NCBI GenBank assembly: GCA_000431215.1
Contig: HF985566.1
Span: 14,733-77,452 of the forward strand
DNA from: Prevotella sp. CAG:1031
GTDB lineage: Bacteria > Bacteroidota > Bacteroidia > Bacteroidales > Muribaculaceae
Direction of reading: 5' to 3'
DNA length: 62,720 nucleotides
The notes under the pieces are model-generated. The model was not told where the DNA came from. It made no database searches and saw nothing but the letters and a program-made list of their open reading frames with translations. Positions within the stretch are counted from its first letter, which is position 1; each line of letters begins with the position of its first letter. Below, in pieces: positions 24,193 to 33,700 of the stretch. The position numbers were made by a program, and so were the translations under genes.

Positions 24193-25323
24193 TTAGACGT
24201 CGTGGCGCGGCAGTTCGCGCTCTATGCGGTCGACGAGGCTCTGTATCGGCGATGCCAGCGGCTGTGTGAAGTTCGGAACCGTTATCGGCAGTGTTTCATC
24301 GTCTTCTGCTTTTCTCAGTTCTTTATACTCATCGACGGTCAGATACTCTATTTCGACGGGATATTGTTCGATATAACTGTCGACATTTATATTTCCGTTT
24401 GTCCTGAGCAGCTTTTTCATCAGTTTGCCTTTGCTCAGAATGTGAAGGTTGCAGGTGCTGTAGACATAGTCATGCAAACCGTATTTTCCTGAGGCAGAGA
24501 CGTTATAGGCGGTCTTTATCGTAGCATTTTCTATATCCATCGTCAGTCCCAGCAGCTTGAAAAACCAGGGGCTCATCTTGTGGTCTTTCTCATCGGCAAG
24601 CGCGTCGCGCTCAACGGTGAACAGGTTGCCCGATTTGCGGTAGATAAGTTTCGGATAGTATTTGCCCCGGATAGTGTCGGTTGTCTCTCCGGCTGCCATC
24701 GCCGGGGCCTCGGCGGTCTCTTCTTCGGGAAGCGAGACGCCTGCGGTCAGAAATGTCAGGTAGGTGACTTCACCACTGCCGTCGGGGCGCATGATGCTGT
24801 CCAGCCCTGCCGAGTTGGCCATGCGTCCGAATCTGCGGAGAGCTCTTAACTTTGCTTTCGCATCAGATTTCTTGTAGCCCTTTACTTTGCCCTCACACAG
24901 GAAATATTCAAACATGCCCTCGCTGTAGAGTTGTAGAGTGTCGGATGGGGAGGCGCTCGTGCAATATTCGCGGGCATAGGTCAGGATTCTTGTGATCGGA
25001 CGGCCTTCAGGTGTAACCACGACCTCCCCCAGCTGGTACGACGCCGGAATCATGACGATTGTGTCAGCCGGATTACTCACTGACAGTGGCTCAAAGCCCA
25101 TGCTGCGCAGCGACAGCGGATAGTCCCTGGCGTCGACGCTGATTGCGCCGTTGGCGTCGGTAGTGCCCAGAATAATGCCTTTCGACGAAATCACCGCCGC
25201 GCCTATAACCGGACTGTTTTCGGTTTTATCCCAAACAACCGTCTTATTCCCGGCGATAGAAACAAGCGGGCAGATAACAGGTGCAAGCATTAAGGCTCTT
25301 AGCGAATTGACAGTTTTTCTCAT
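24193..25323 (-). CDS. Exported protein with CarboxypepD-regulatory-like domain
   Basis: A 376-residue exported protein. After a signal peptide (about 1-25) comes a carboxypeptidase-regulatory-like beta-sandwich (about 28-105: NSPVIGAAVISSKGIILGTT then DTIVMIPASYQLGEVVV), the fold found at the N-terminus of SusC proteins and in many envelope proteins. The remaining 270 residues show no motif I recognise. The ATG at 25323 gives a proper signal peptide; a longer frame would add 22 residues without one. It is transcribed alone, with no clear promoter box seen. Function unknown. Confidence 0.75.
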   Translation of the reverse strand: MRKTVNSLRALMLAPVICPLVSIAGNKTVVWDKTENSPVIGAAVISSKGIILGTTDANGAISVDARDYPLSLRSMGFEPLSVSNPADTIVMIPASYQLGEVVVTPEGRPITRILTYAREYCTSASPSDTLQLYSEGMFEYFLCEGKVKGYKKSDAKAKLRALRRFGRMANSAGLDSIMRPDGSGEVTYLTFLTAGVSLPEEETAEAPAMAAGETTDTIRGKYYPKLIYRKSGNLFTVERDALADEKDHKMSPWFFKLLGLTMDIENATIKTAYNVSASGKYGLHDYVYSTCNLHILSKGKLMKKLLRTNGNINVDSYIEQYPVEIEYLTVDEYKELRKAEDDETLPITVPNFTQPLASPIQSLVDRIERELPRHDV

Positions 25324-25523
25324 AAATATATGTCTGACGTGAGCACAATGTGGAGGCAAAATTACTGAAATATTCGCAAACCCGCGCAATCCGGCGGAAT
25401 TTCGTCATGGAAGTGGTGTAGGGGAGGCCGAGTGAACAAACTGCAAATATGTATAAAAAGATAAAATTATCGGAAAAAGAATCGATTTAGCCGCGGGCTG
25501 TTTGTTGTTTGGGATAAAAAGGC

Positions 25524-25531
25524 TAATTTTG
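25524..25531 (+). promoter_or_regulatory. Promoter -7 box for the phosphohexomutase
   Basis: TAATTTTG. The leader of about 75 nt contains a small GCCGCC/GGCGGC hairpin near 25550-25565. Confidence 0.6.
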
Positions 25532-25613
25532 TGCAACCTGTTATGTCCGGCCGCCTTGGCGGCTCCCGGAGTCTCGACTGTAACTAACAATAACCAAAAG
25601 CTATATAAACCTC

Positions 25614-27365
25614 ATGGCAAATCCAACTGTCTCTCAGGAAATTATCGACAAAGCAAAAAGCTGGCTCTCTGACAGCTACGATCCCGAAACGCGCGCCGAA
25701 GTGAAGGCAATGCTCGAGGCCGACGACAAGACGGCGCTCATCGATGCCTTCTACCGCGACCTTGAATTCGGAACGGGCGGCCTGCGCGGAATAATGGGCG
25801 CCGGCTCGAACCGCATGAACATATACACTGTCGGCGCTGCTACCCAGGGCCTCGCCAACTACCTCAAAGAATGTTTCAAAGATCTGCCGCAGATTTCCGT
25901 GGCTGTCGGTCATGACGTCCGCAACAATTCGCGTCATTTCGCCGAGATCGTCGCCGACATCTTCTCGGCCAACGGAATCAAGGTTTATCTCTTCGACAGC
26001 TTCCGTCCGACCCCCGAGCTGTCGTTCGCCATACGCCATTTCGGATGCCAGAGCGGCGTCAATATCACAGCCAGCCACAATCCCCGTGAATATAACGGAT
26101 ATAAGGCCTACTGGGCTGACGGCGCGCAGATTATCGCTCCCCACGACACCAATATAATCGATCATGTCAACCGAATCAAAAACGTGGCCGACATCAAGTT
26201 CGAGGGCAACAAAGATCTTATCGAGATCGTAGGCCCCGATGTCGACAACGCATTCCTCGCCGACGTCAAGAGTCTTCAGCTCAGCCCCGACGTTGTTGAG
26301 AAATTCGCCGATCTGAAGATTGTCTACACCCCTATCCACGGCACAGGCGTAGAGCTGATTCCGCGCTCGCTGATGAACTACGGGTTCAGGAACATTATCC
26401 ATGTTCCCGAGCAGGATGTTCCCAGCGGAGACTTCCCGACTGTTGCGTCGCCGAATCCCGAAGTGCCTTCAGCCATGGCTCTCGCGATCGCCAAGGCCAA
26501 GGAGGTAGGCGCCGACATCGTCATGGCCTCCGACCCCGACGCCGACCGTATCGGCTGCGTTATCCGCGATAACACCGGAGAGTATGTGCTTCTCAACGGC
26601 AACCAGATTGTGATGATTCTGCTCTACTATATCATCACCCGCAATGTAGAGCTCGGACGTATGACCGGAAACGAATATGTCGTGAAGACAATCGTCACCA
26701 CCGAGACTATCAAGACTATCGCACAGAACGCCGGCATAAAGATGTTCGACTGCTATACCGGTTTCAAATGGATTGCCGCCGTTATCCGCGACAATGAAGA
26801 CAAGCTCCGCTATATCGGCGGAGGCGAAGAGAGCTACGGTTTCCTCGCCGAGACATTCTGCCGCGACAAAGACGCTGTCAGCGCTATCTCGCTGATGGCC
26901 GAAGCCTGCGCGTGGGCCAAGAGCAAGGGCATGGACTTCCAGGGCCTCCTTCAGGACATCTATCTCAAGAACGGATTCAGCCGCGAGGTCGGTATCTCGG
27001 TAGTGCGTCCCGGAAAGACCGGCGCCGACGAGATTCAGGCCATGATGAAAGATTTCCGTGCCAATCCTCCGCGTCAGCTCGGCGACAGCGACGTAGTGAC
27101 GGTCAAGGACTACGACACTCTCGAAGTCCGCGATATGCGCGCCGGCACTACCGCGAAACTCGACATGCCCGTAACCTCCAATGTGCTCCAGTTCTTCACC
27201 GAAGACGGTTCGAAGGTCTCGATACGTCCCTCGGGAACCGAGCCGAAGATCAAGTTCTATATCGAGGTTAAGGCTCCGATGCCCACCGTCGCCGATTACG
27301 ACAAGGCCATAGCTCTCGCCGATGAGAAAATCGAGGCCGTCAAGCGCTCGCTGAAAATCTCGTGA
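25614..27365 (+). CDS. Phosphoglucomutase/phosphomannomutase family protein
   Basis: A 583-residue cytoplasmic alpha-D-phosphohexomutase interconverting hexose 1- and 6-phosphates. All four family signatures are present: the phosphoserine loop ITASHNPREYNG (Ser154), the metal loop DPDADRIG (about 306), the sugar-binding GGGEESYG, and the phosphate-binding RPSGTEPKIKFY. The length matches the longer PGM2-like phospho-sugar mutases rather than ManB or GlmM. Substrate preference cannot be fixed by sequence. It is followed by a hairpin that may end its transcript. Confidence 0.93.
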   Translation: MANPTVSQEIIDKAKSWLSDSYDPETRAEVKAMLEADDKTALIDAFYRDLEFGTGGLRGIMGAGSNRMNIYTVGAATQGLANYLKECFKDLPQISVAVGHDVRNNSRHFAEIVADIFSANGIKVYLFDSFRPTPELSFAIRHFGCQSGVNITASHNPREYNGYKAYWADGAQIIAPHDTNIIDHVNRIKNVADIKFEGNKDLIEIVGPDVDNAFLADVKSLQLSPDVVEKFADLKIVYTPIHGTGVELIPRSLMNYGFRNIIHVPEQDVPSGDFPTVASPNPEVPSAMALAIAKAKEVGADIVMASDPDADRIGCVIRDNTGEYVLLNGNQIVMILLYYIITRNVELGRMTGNEYVVKTIVTTETIKTIAQNAGIKMFDCYTGFKWIAAVIRDNEDKLRYIGGGEESYGFLAETFCRDKDAVSAISLMAEACAWAKSKGMDFQGLLQDIYLKNGFSREVGISVVRPGKTGADEIQAMMKDFRANPPRQLGDSDVVTVKDYDTLEVRDMRAGTTAKLDMPVTSNVLQFFTEDGSKVSIRPSGTEPKIKFYIEVKAPMPTVADYDKAIALADEKIEAVKRSLKIS

Positions 27366-27387
27366 TAAGTCCCGCCTAACAATATTG

Positions 27388-27420
27388 GAGGTGCTCCGGC
27401 AATCTGCGCCGGAGCGCCTC
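27388..27420 (+). terminator. Hairpin between the phosphohexomutase and the BtuG-like gene
   Basis: A 13-bp stem with one wobble (GAGGTGCTCCGGC / GCCGGAGCGCCTC) and a 7-nt loop, followed by a moderately T-rich stretch. It ends only 14 nt before the next ATG, so that gene would need read-through or a promoter I cannot see. Confidence 0.65.
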
Positions 27421-27434
27421 TGCTGTCTTTTCTG

Positions 27435-28589
27435 ATGAAAGTATCCCATATAATTTTATTCGTGGCGGCGTGTCTGACCGTTCTGACATCATGCCGCAAA
27501 GAAGATGTTATCGAAAAACCTACGGTGACGCCTGTCGAGCCTTCCGGGCCGGCTGACGATCCGTCGCGCGCCGTTGTCGGCTTCTATCTTCTCAACGAGG
27601 GAAACATGGGGTCGAACAAAGCGACTCTCGACTTCTACGACGCCGCTTCGGGGACATACACCCGCAACATCTACGGCGCGGCCAATCCGTCGGTAGCCAA
27701 GGAACTCGGCGATGTCGGCAACGATCTTGCAATCTACGGCTCGCGGCTCTATGCCCTGATAAACTGCTCGAACAAAATCGAGATCATGGACGCCGCTACC
27801 TGCCGCCGCATAGGCCAGGTCAACATTCCCAACTGCCGGTTTATGGCTTTCGATGGCCCGTATCTATATGTTACCTCATACGCCGGCCCTGTCGTCATAG
27901 ACCCTGACTACAAGCAGCTCGGCTATGTGGCGAAGGTCGACACGGCGACGATGGAGGTCGTTGCCACCGCTACGGTAGGCTTCCAGCCCGACGGCATCGC
28001 CGTCAGCGGGCGCCGCCTCTATGTGGCTAATTCCGGCGGTTACATGGCCCCGCACTATGAGCGCACAATGAGCGTCATCGACATACCTGAATTCCGCGTT
28101 GTCGACACCGTCGACATCGGACTGAATCTCGGGCTTGTCCTCGCCGACAACTGCGGGCAGATATGGGTTGCGTCGCGCGGTAACCTCTACGACATCGGCC
28201 CGCGGCTCTACTGCTACGACATCGCCGCACGCGAGATTGTGGCCGACCTCGAAATCTCGGTAGGGGACATGTGGCTCGATGACGATCTCATTTATATAGT
28301 CGGCAACGAATGGAGCAATGTGACGATGAAGAACACCGTCTCATACGCCGTTGTCGACGTCAGATCGCATAAAAAGGTGGCGGACAGCTTTATAACCGAC
28401 GGCACCGAGACGCGCATCTCGAAGCCCTACGGCGTCGCCGTTGACCCCGTCAGCAAAGACATCTACGTCACCGACGGCCGCAACTACGTCAATCCCGGCG
28501 ACATCTATTGCTTCGCCCCCGACGGCACCCTCCGCTGGACAACTCCCACCGGCGATATCCCGGCCCACATCGCCTTCCTCCGCAAATAA
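27435..28589 (+). CDS. BtuG-like YncE-type beta-propeller surface lipoprotein
   Basis: A 384-residue lipoprotein with lipobox LTSC and a charged RKED next to it, then a linker and a seven-bladed propeller of the YncE/DUF5074 type: VVGFYLLNEGNMGSNKATLD, LGDVGNDLAIYGSRLYALIN, and repeated xxLYVANS and DIYVTDG blade motifs. In Bacteroides, BtuG proteins of this type are surface lipoproteins that capture vitamin B12 and pair with BtuB. The nearby cobalamin riboswitch supports this, but the riboswitch lies downstream and does not lead this gene, so the B12 assignment stays probable. No promoter box is visible in the 70 nt before it. Confidence 0.75.
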   Translation: MKVSHIILFVAACLTVLTSCRKEDVIEKPTVTPVEPSGPADDPSRAVVGFYLLNEGNMGSNKATLDFYDAASGTYTRNIYGAANPSVAKELGDVGNDLAIYGSRLYALINCSNKIEIMDAATCRRIGQVNIPNCRFMAFDGPYLYVTSYAGPVVIDPDYKQLGYVAKVDTATMEVVATATVGFQPDGIAVSGRRLYVANSGGYMAPHYERTMSVIDIPEFRVVDTVDIGLNLGLVLADNCGQIWVASRGNLYDIGPRLYCYDIAAREIVADLEISVGDMWLDDDLIYIVGNEWSNVTMKNTVSYAVVDVRSHKKVADSFITDGTETRISKPYGVAVDPVSKDIYVTDGRNYVNPGDIYCFAPDGTLRWTTPTGDIPAHIAFLRK

Positions 28590-28605
28590 CCTTACGGCCC
28601 GGTTA

Positions 28606-28965
28606 TCAGGTGGCGCGGTGCCAGGCGGTTTCGGTGTAGGCGGCGTTGAGGGCCGGGAAGCGGGTCTGGGGAATGTAGACTGTCAGACCGCAGTGCCGGG
28701 CAATGTGGAAGCCGTGGTCGTAGGTCGGCATGAAGTCGGCGGTTGCGGCGGCATATTCCACCGCTTCGGAGATTGCGGTGCGGATTTCCGTTGCCCGGTC
28801 GGGTGCGAGTTCGCAGAGATATTCTTCGAGGTCGAAGAACAGCGTATAATCGTGGCGGTTGAACCGATGCATAGTTTTCAGTTTTTCTTCATCGAGCGGA
28901 GTTGCCTCGCCGATGATCTCCGATACTAACGACGCGAGCTGCGGCATGGCCGAGGTGTTTATCAC
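28606..28965 (-). pseudogene. C-terminal remnant of a clostripain-family (C11) peptidase
   Basis: A 119-codon frame that resembles only the last part of clostripain-related cysteine peptidases: TMHRFNRHDYTLFFDLEEYL, AISEAVEYAAAT, and the closing GLTVYIPQTRFPAL and AYTETAWHRAT. The catalytic His and Cys regions are absent. Similarity seems to extend a few codons upstream of the first GTG, but a TAA ends the frame there, and beyond it lie the intergenic repeats. No promoter is visible. I read it as a gene with its 5' two-thirds deleted; a short functional protein is unlikely. Confidence 0.6.
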
Positions 28966-28975
28966 GGCGGGTTTT

Positions 28976-29073
28976 TAATATTTGGCTCAATGCACTAAGT
29001 TAATTGCATTGAGGCACTAACCTCCGCCCGGGCTGGATAATTTGCTCGGAAGAATGTTAAGTTAATAGCATTG
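28976..29073. repeat. Short dispersed repeat (AAGTTAATAGCATTG type)
   Basis: Two partial copies of a motif ending AAGTTAATnGCATTG occur at about 28995-29010 and 29058-29072. The preceding block GGATAATTTGCTCGGAAG also recurs at about 39089-39127. Noncoding. Confidence 0.65.
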
Positions 29074-29291
29074 GGATGCGGCTCGGCAGAACAAGTTTAA
29101 AAAAATGTATTTTTTTGCTTGTTTTGCGCTCGCCTTTCACTATCTTTAGATAAGATAGGATGCGGCTCGGCAGAACAAGTTTAAAAAAATGTATTTTTTT
29201 GCTTGTTTTGCGCTCGCCTTTCACTATCTTTAGATAAGATAGGATGCGGCTCGGCAGAACAAGTTTAAAAAAATGTATTTTTTTGCTTGTT
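29074..29291. repeat. 84-bp tandem repeat, 2.6 copies
   Basis: Units start at 29074, 29158 and 29242 and begin GGATGCGGCTCGGCAGAAC. The first two copies are essentially identical, and the third stops after about 50 nt, directly against the cobalamin riboswitch. Each full unit holds an A7/T7 near-palindrome and, near its end, TTG-19 nt-TATCTTTA, one mismatch from a Bacteroidetes promoter. No protein is encoded. Confidence 0.92.
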
Positions 29292-29435
29292 GCTCCGGCT
29301 TAATAGGGAACGAAGTGAAATTCTTCGACAGTCCCGCTGCTGTAAGTTCTATCTTTCGTCGACCGCCATTGCCACTGAGGCCCGGCTTCGGGAAGGCGCG
29401 GTCGTCTGGAACGAGTCAGAAGACCTGCCGTTTCG
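29291..29435 (+). promoter_or_regulatory. Cobalamin (vitamin B12) riboswitch
   Basis: The conserved aptamer blocks appear in order: TTAATAGGGAA (about 29300), GTGAAATTC, CAGTCCCGCTGCTGTAAG, GCCACTG, CGGGAAGG and AACGAGTCAGAAGACCTGCC. This is the adenosylcobalamin-type B12 riboswitch. It lies about 45 nt upstream of the BtuH-like gene, and a CCTG/CAGG hairpin near 29459-29472 may form the expression platform. The 5' flank is unusual: only about 10 nt separate the tandem repeat from the first conserved block. Confidence 0.93.
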
Positions 29436-29480
29436 TTATTGTCAAACTTCAATAACCCCCTGCGCGGACAGGTTTCAGTT

Positions 29481-30611
29481 ATGAAAAATTACTTTATTGC
29501 AGCGTTTTGTGCTTTCAGTGCCCTCTCAGCGGGGGCCAACTCTCCGTTTATATCGGAAGTTTTCGACTATGTTCCGGCTCCCGGACAGTTTATCCATCTG
29601 ATTCCCGAGGTTACCGACGGCATGAGCCGCGAACAGGTTCTCGAGGCTGCGGCCCGTCAGCTTGTCGGCGACGAGCGCCCCGGCATGGTGTCGTTGGGCG
29701 CTTTCGGCGGATATATCGTGTTCGGTTTCGACCATCCGATAGCCAATGTCGAGGGCGAATATGATTTCAAGATCTACGGCAACGCAATGAAGATGTTTGG
29801 CTCGGGAGCCGATACCTCGGCCGAACCGGGCATTGTAATGGTCAGCGTCGACACCAACGGCAACGGCATTCCCGACGACGAATGGTTTGAGATGCGCGGC
29901 AGCGCCCACGACAAGGCGTTCGCTAATTTCACAATCAGATACAGCCGTCCGTCGCAGACCGAGACGGCGGAGAATATCGAATGGACTTCCAACGACCCCG
30001 ACAGTCCGTCGGGAATCATCACGCTTAACGATTTTCACTCCCAGAGCTACTGGCCCGGATGGATCGAAGGGGACGTCATCGAGTTTTCGGGTACCCGTCT
30101 GCCCGCCAATGCAGTGTCGGAAAACGGAATCTGGACGCTCGTGCCTTTCGACTGGGGATATGCCGACAACCGGCCCGATTTCGTCAATGTCAACGGCAAC
30201 ATGGAGCCTAACCCCGAGGCTCCCGGCTTCAATATCGACAATGCCGTCGACGCCGACGGCAACAGCGTCAGACTGACGGCCATAGACTTCGTGAAGGTCT
30301 ACACTGCCGTCAACCAGACCTGCGATTTCCTCGGAGAGACCTCGACTGAGATATGCGGCGCCCGCGATCTTCATTTTGTGGCGTCGCTGACCGATGTCAG
30401 CGCCGCTGTAGAGCCGCTGCGCCTCAGCGGACGCAGCCTCGTGGTCACTGTCGGCTCGGCCGCGTGTGCCGAGGTCTACAATGTTGCCGGACAGCGTGTG
30501 GTCTGCTCGGACTGCGCCGCCGGACGCACCGAAATCGACCTGTCGGCTCTTCCGGCCGGCATCTATGTGGCCCGCGCCGCCGGCTCTGCCATGACAATGG
30601 CACTCCGCTAA
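29481..30611 (+). CDS. BtuH-like secreted protein under B12 riboswitch control
   Basis: A 376-residue secreted protein. Signal peptide at about 1-20; a central beta-rich domain with GMVSLGAFGGYIVFGFDHPI, a calcium-type loop DTNGNGIPDDEW, and FDWGYADNRPDFVN. It ends with a degenerate C-terminal sorting-like tail (EVYNVAGQRV, SALPAGIYVAR). This matches the surface proteins encoded beside BtuB/BtuG in Bacteroides B12 loci, some of which (BtuH) bind B12 directly. The cobalamin riboswitch in its leader fixes its regulon. It lacks a lipobox, unlike many relatives. A hairpin follows. Confidence 0.78.
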   Translation: MKNYFIAAFCAFSALSAGANSPFISEVFDYVPAPGQFIHLIPEVTDGMSREQVLEAAARQLVGDERPGMVSLGAFGGYIVFGFDHPIANVEGEYDFKIYGNAMKMFGSGADTSAEPGIVMVSVDTNGNGIPDDEWFEMRGSAHDKAFANFTIRYSRPSQTETAENIEWTSNDPDSPSGIITLNDFHSQSYWPGWIEGDVIEFSGTRLPANAVSENGIWTLVPFDWGYADNRPDFVNVNGNMEPNPEAPGFNIDNAVDADGNSVRLTAIDFVKVYTAVNQTCDFLGETSTEICGARDLHFVASLTDVSAAVEPLRLSGRSLVVTVGSAACAEVYNVAGQRVVCSDCAAGRTEIDLSALPAGIYVARAAGSAMTMALR

Positions 30612-30647
30612 CTCAGACTATCAATCCTTCTTTTTCTACTGCCTTTT

Positions 30648-30673
30648 AGGGTGGCGCGTCGACGCGTCGCCCT
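30648..30673. terminator. Hairpin after the BtuH-like gene
   Basis: An 11-bp stem with two wobbles (AGGGTGGCGCG / CGCGTCGCCCT) and a TCGA loop. The T tract is poor, so termination is likely but not certain. Confidence 0.55.
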
Positions 30674-30768
30674 GAATTATTAGTTAATAGGTGTTAATTC
30701 AGGGCCTTCTGCTTGACGAATAACACGTTTTATCATACTTTTACCAACGCAATCAACAATTCATCATT

Positions 30769-30776
30769 TATTTTTG
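30769..30776 (+). promoter_or_regulatory. Possible -7 box for the interrupted secreted-protein gene
   Basis: TATTTTTG matches TAnnTTTG, 23 nt before the ATG at 30800. No -33 element is seen. Confidence 0.4.
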
Positions 30777-30799
30777 ACTTTAGGAGAAAAACTACGCTA

Positions 30800-33700
30800 A
30801 TGGCTATGATGGCTTTTTCAGCCATAACAGCCGCTGCGCAGACGCCGGGGCAGATTCAGACTTCTGCGATGTCCGACGTTCCTTTTGCCGCCTCTCTTGA
30901 GGCGACAGGTCTCGTCCGCGGTGAAACCCGCCAGTCCGTTGTGCCTCCGATGAAAGCCGGTTATGCCGAAGGTGTGACTCTCTGGGCCAACCCGATATAT
31001 GCCCGCTCGTGGGGCTAGATGGAGCAGTATTTCGGAATGAAATCCTACACCTATGCCAATGGCAAAATCACGGCCAAGCAGCTCCACCACGATATGTATC
31101 AGTGGGCCAACGGCTCAGGAGCCTATTACGACGGCAAGTTCCACATGGTATCGCGAAGCTACACCTATCTCTACTGCGAATATCTCGTCGACTGATGGGA
31201 ACTGCTCAGCAACGAGATCCACGATACAAAATTTCTCGGCCTTGTTGCCACCGATTGTGATTACGACCCCGCAACGGGTCTGACCTACGGATGTTTCTGG
31301 AATCCGACACTGAAAACCTACGAGTTTGCGTCGGTCGATTATGAGACGCAGACCCATACGTCTATCGCCCCGATGGAAGAGTTCAGCGGCATCGCAATTG
31401 ACGGCTCGGGCCGGATTTATGGAGTCAAGACCTCTGACGGCGGACTCTACACAATAGATAAGAAAACCGGTGAGCAGAAGCTTGTCGGGCTTACCGGCGT
31501 GAAGCCTCACGCTCTTCAGTCGATGGCTTTCGACCGTAAGACTGGAATATTATACTGGGCAGTGCGCGCGCCCGAAAGCGTTTCGTATCTCGCCACCGTC
31601 AATGTCAACACCGGCGGCGTGCGCCGTCTGGCCTATCTCCCCGACAATGTCCAGCTTTCGTGCCTCTATGTGCCCTACGTGGCCGATGAGGGCGCTCCGG
31701 CTCCGGCAAAGGATGTAGCCCTTTCGGGCGCCGGAACCGCGCTCACTGTCGGTTTCACCATGCCGTCGGAAACGGCCGACGGCGCCACGCTTGCTGCCGA
31801 CGGACTGACCTATTCGGTAGCTGTCAACGGCGAGCAAAAGGAATCGGCTGCTGCGGCTCCGGGAGCGAAGATCAGCCTCGACATCGTAGCCGACGATGGT
31901 TATAACGCCGTTGTAGTCACGGTTTCGAACACTGCCGGACAGTCGGCGCCTGTCGACCGCCGCCGTTGGTTCGGCGCCGACGTTGTCATGACAGCCGATG
32001 CTGCCGGTCATCCTGTAGCCGAACTCTCGTTCACGACTCCAGCCTCGACAGTCGGTGGCGTAACACTGACTTCTATCAGCAAGATAGAGATCAGGCGTAA
32101 CGACGAACTAATAGCCACGCTCTCCGACGTTGCTCCCGGCTCGAAGCAGACCTACACCGACCGCGCGGCCGTCAACGGCACGAACCGCTATTCGATCGCT
32201 GCCTTCAACGGCGCCGACGGAGGCGCTCCGGCTATAGTCGAGGGCTTTGTCGGGCAGGATATTCCTTACGAGCCCGAGAATGTCACCGTTGTCGACAACG
32301 GTGACCATTACACCCTGACATGGGACGCTCCCGGCTCGGTCGGAACCCACAAGCTGCCGGTTCTTGTCGACGAGCTGACCTATACCGTCTCTTACGGCTA
32401 TCATTACACACCCATCGCCTCTGATGTCAAAGGAACTTCCTACACTATCAGCGGCGATATGGTGACCGGCTCTCAGGATATGATAGGTTTCCATGTCGCG
32501 GGAGCTACCCCCGCAGGCTCGGGCCGCGTCGGCGACTCCAATCCGATCTTTGTCGGCAAGCCCTACTCGCTGCCTTTCCGCGAAAGCTTCGCGCACGGCA
32601 TGGTGCCTGATTCCTACTGGTGGGTCGGCGGTGGAAATGTGTTCAAGCTGACTGATCTCAAATCGTTTGACGGCGACGGCGGATGCGTTTATATGCGCAC
32701 TAACAATACCGAGCGCGACAACTGGTTCAACTTCGGAAAACTGCGCCTCGGGGAGGCCGCCAAGCCGGTTGTCAGTTTCGCCTACTACGCCACCCCCGGT
32801 TCGAGCTTCAGAATCGAGGTGTGTGTGACGCCTGCTGGCGGCGACGACATCGTTGTCGGAACTATCGATTTCAGCAAACTGAGCGGCGAGCCCGGATGGC
32901 GCACTGCTCTCTTCGATCTGTCGGCAGGAAAGTCGCAGAATTATTCGTTCGTGAAGTTCCATACCACCCACGCCGTTGGCGGAACCGAGGTATTCCTCGA
33001 CCGCATTACCGTTCGTGATTCGCAGGGCTGCAACCTCTACGCCGGCTCTCTGACCGGTCTGTCGACAATCTACCCGGGCCAGACAATACCTGTCAGCGCC
33101 GAGGTCGAGAATTTCGGTTCAGTGGCCGCCGGCGGAAAAGTGGCATTCTATGCCGACGGAAATGAGTTCGCCCGCGTCGACTGTCCGACAATCGAGCCCG
33201 ACGGCTCGGCCACAGTTGTCGCCGAATATGCCCGTTCCGACGGGATGACCGAGCCCGTAGAGATCACGGCCGAGATCATATGCGACAACGACCAGCTGGC
33301 TTCCGACAACACCTTCGACGGGCTGACAGTGGCTCCAGTCGAGTCGCGTCTCCCGGTTGTAAGCGACCTCTATGCCGAAGCTGACGCAAGCGGCGACGGT
33401 GTGGCTCTTTCATGGAACGACCCGAACTCTAAAGACGGCCTTGTCGTTGAATCGTTCGAGACTTATCTCCATAAAGACACCTCTTTCGGCGAATGGACAA
33501 CCTACGACGGTGACCGCGGACTGACCTACGCCAACCAGATCGTCGACATAGGCCATGGAAACGAGGAAGCCTCTTTCTGGGTGTTCAATATTGACGGAGC
33601 ATCGGTTACGATGACCGACCGAGAGGCTTATACGCCTCACAGCGGCGACAATATGCTGCTTGCAATGTCGTCGGAAGACGTAACGATTAAAGTCGGCGAC

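Noticed and set aside
28441..28929. 162-codon plus-strand frame running from the BtuG-like gene through the clostripain remnant
   Set aside because: It is out of frame with the real lipoprotein gene; low-complexity Gly/Val-rich translation antisense to the remnant.
29074..29291. CRISPR-like array
   Set aside because: The units are contiguous 84-bp copies without distinct spacers and no cas genes are near. It is a tandem repeat.
29273..29484. Small plus-strand frames over the riboswitch
   Set aside because: The conserved bases are RNA aptamer blocks; the frames (about 60 codons) include repeat sequence and have no protein features.
31016..31195. Altered genetic code or selenocysteine insertion at the internal stops
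   Set aside because: Both TAG and TGA occur, and both serve as normal terminators elsewhere in the window. I saw no obvious SECIS-like stem after the TGA, though I could not fold it.
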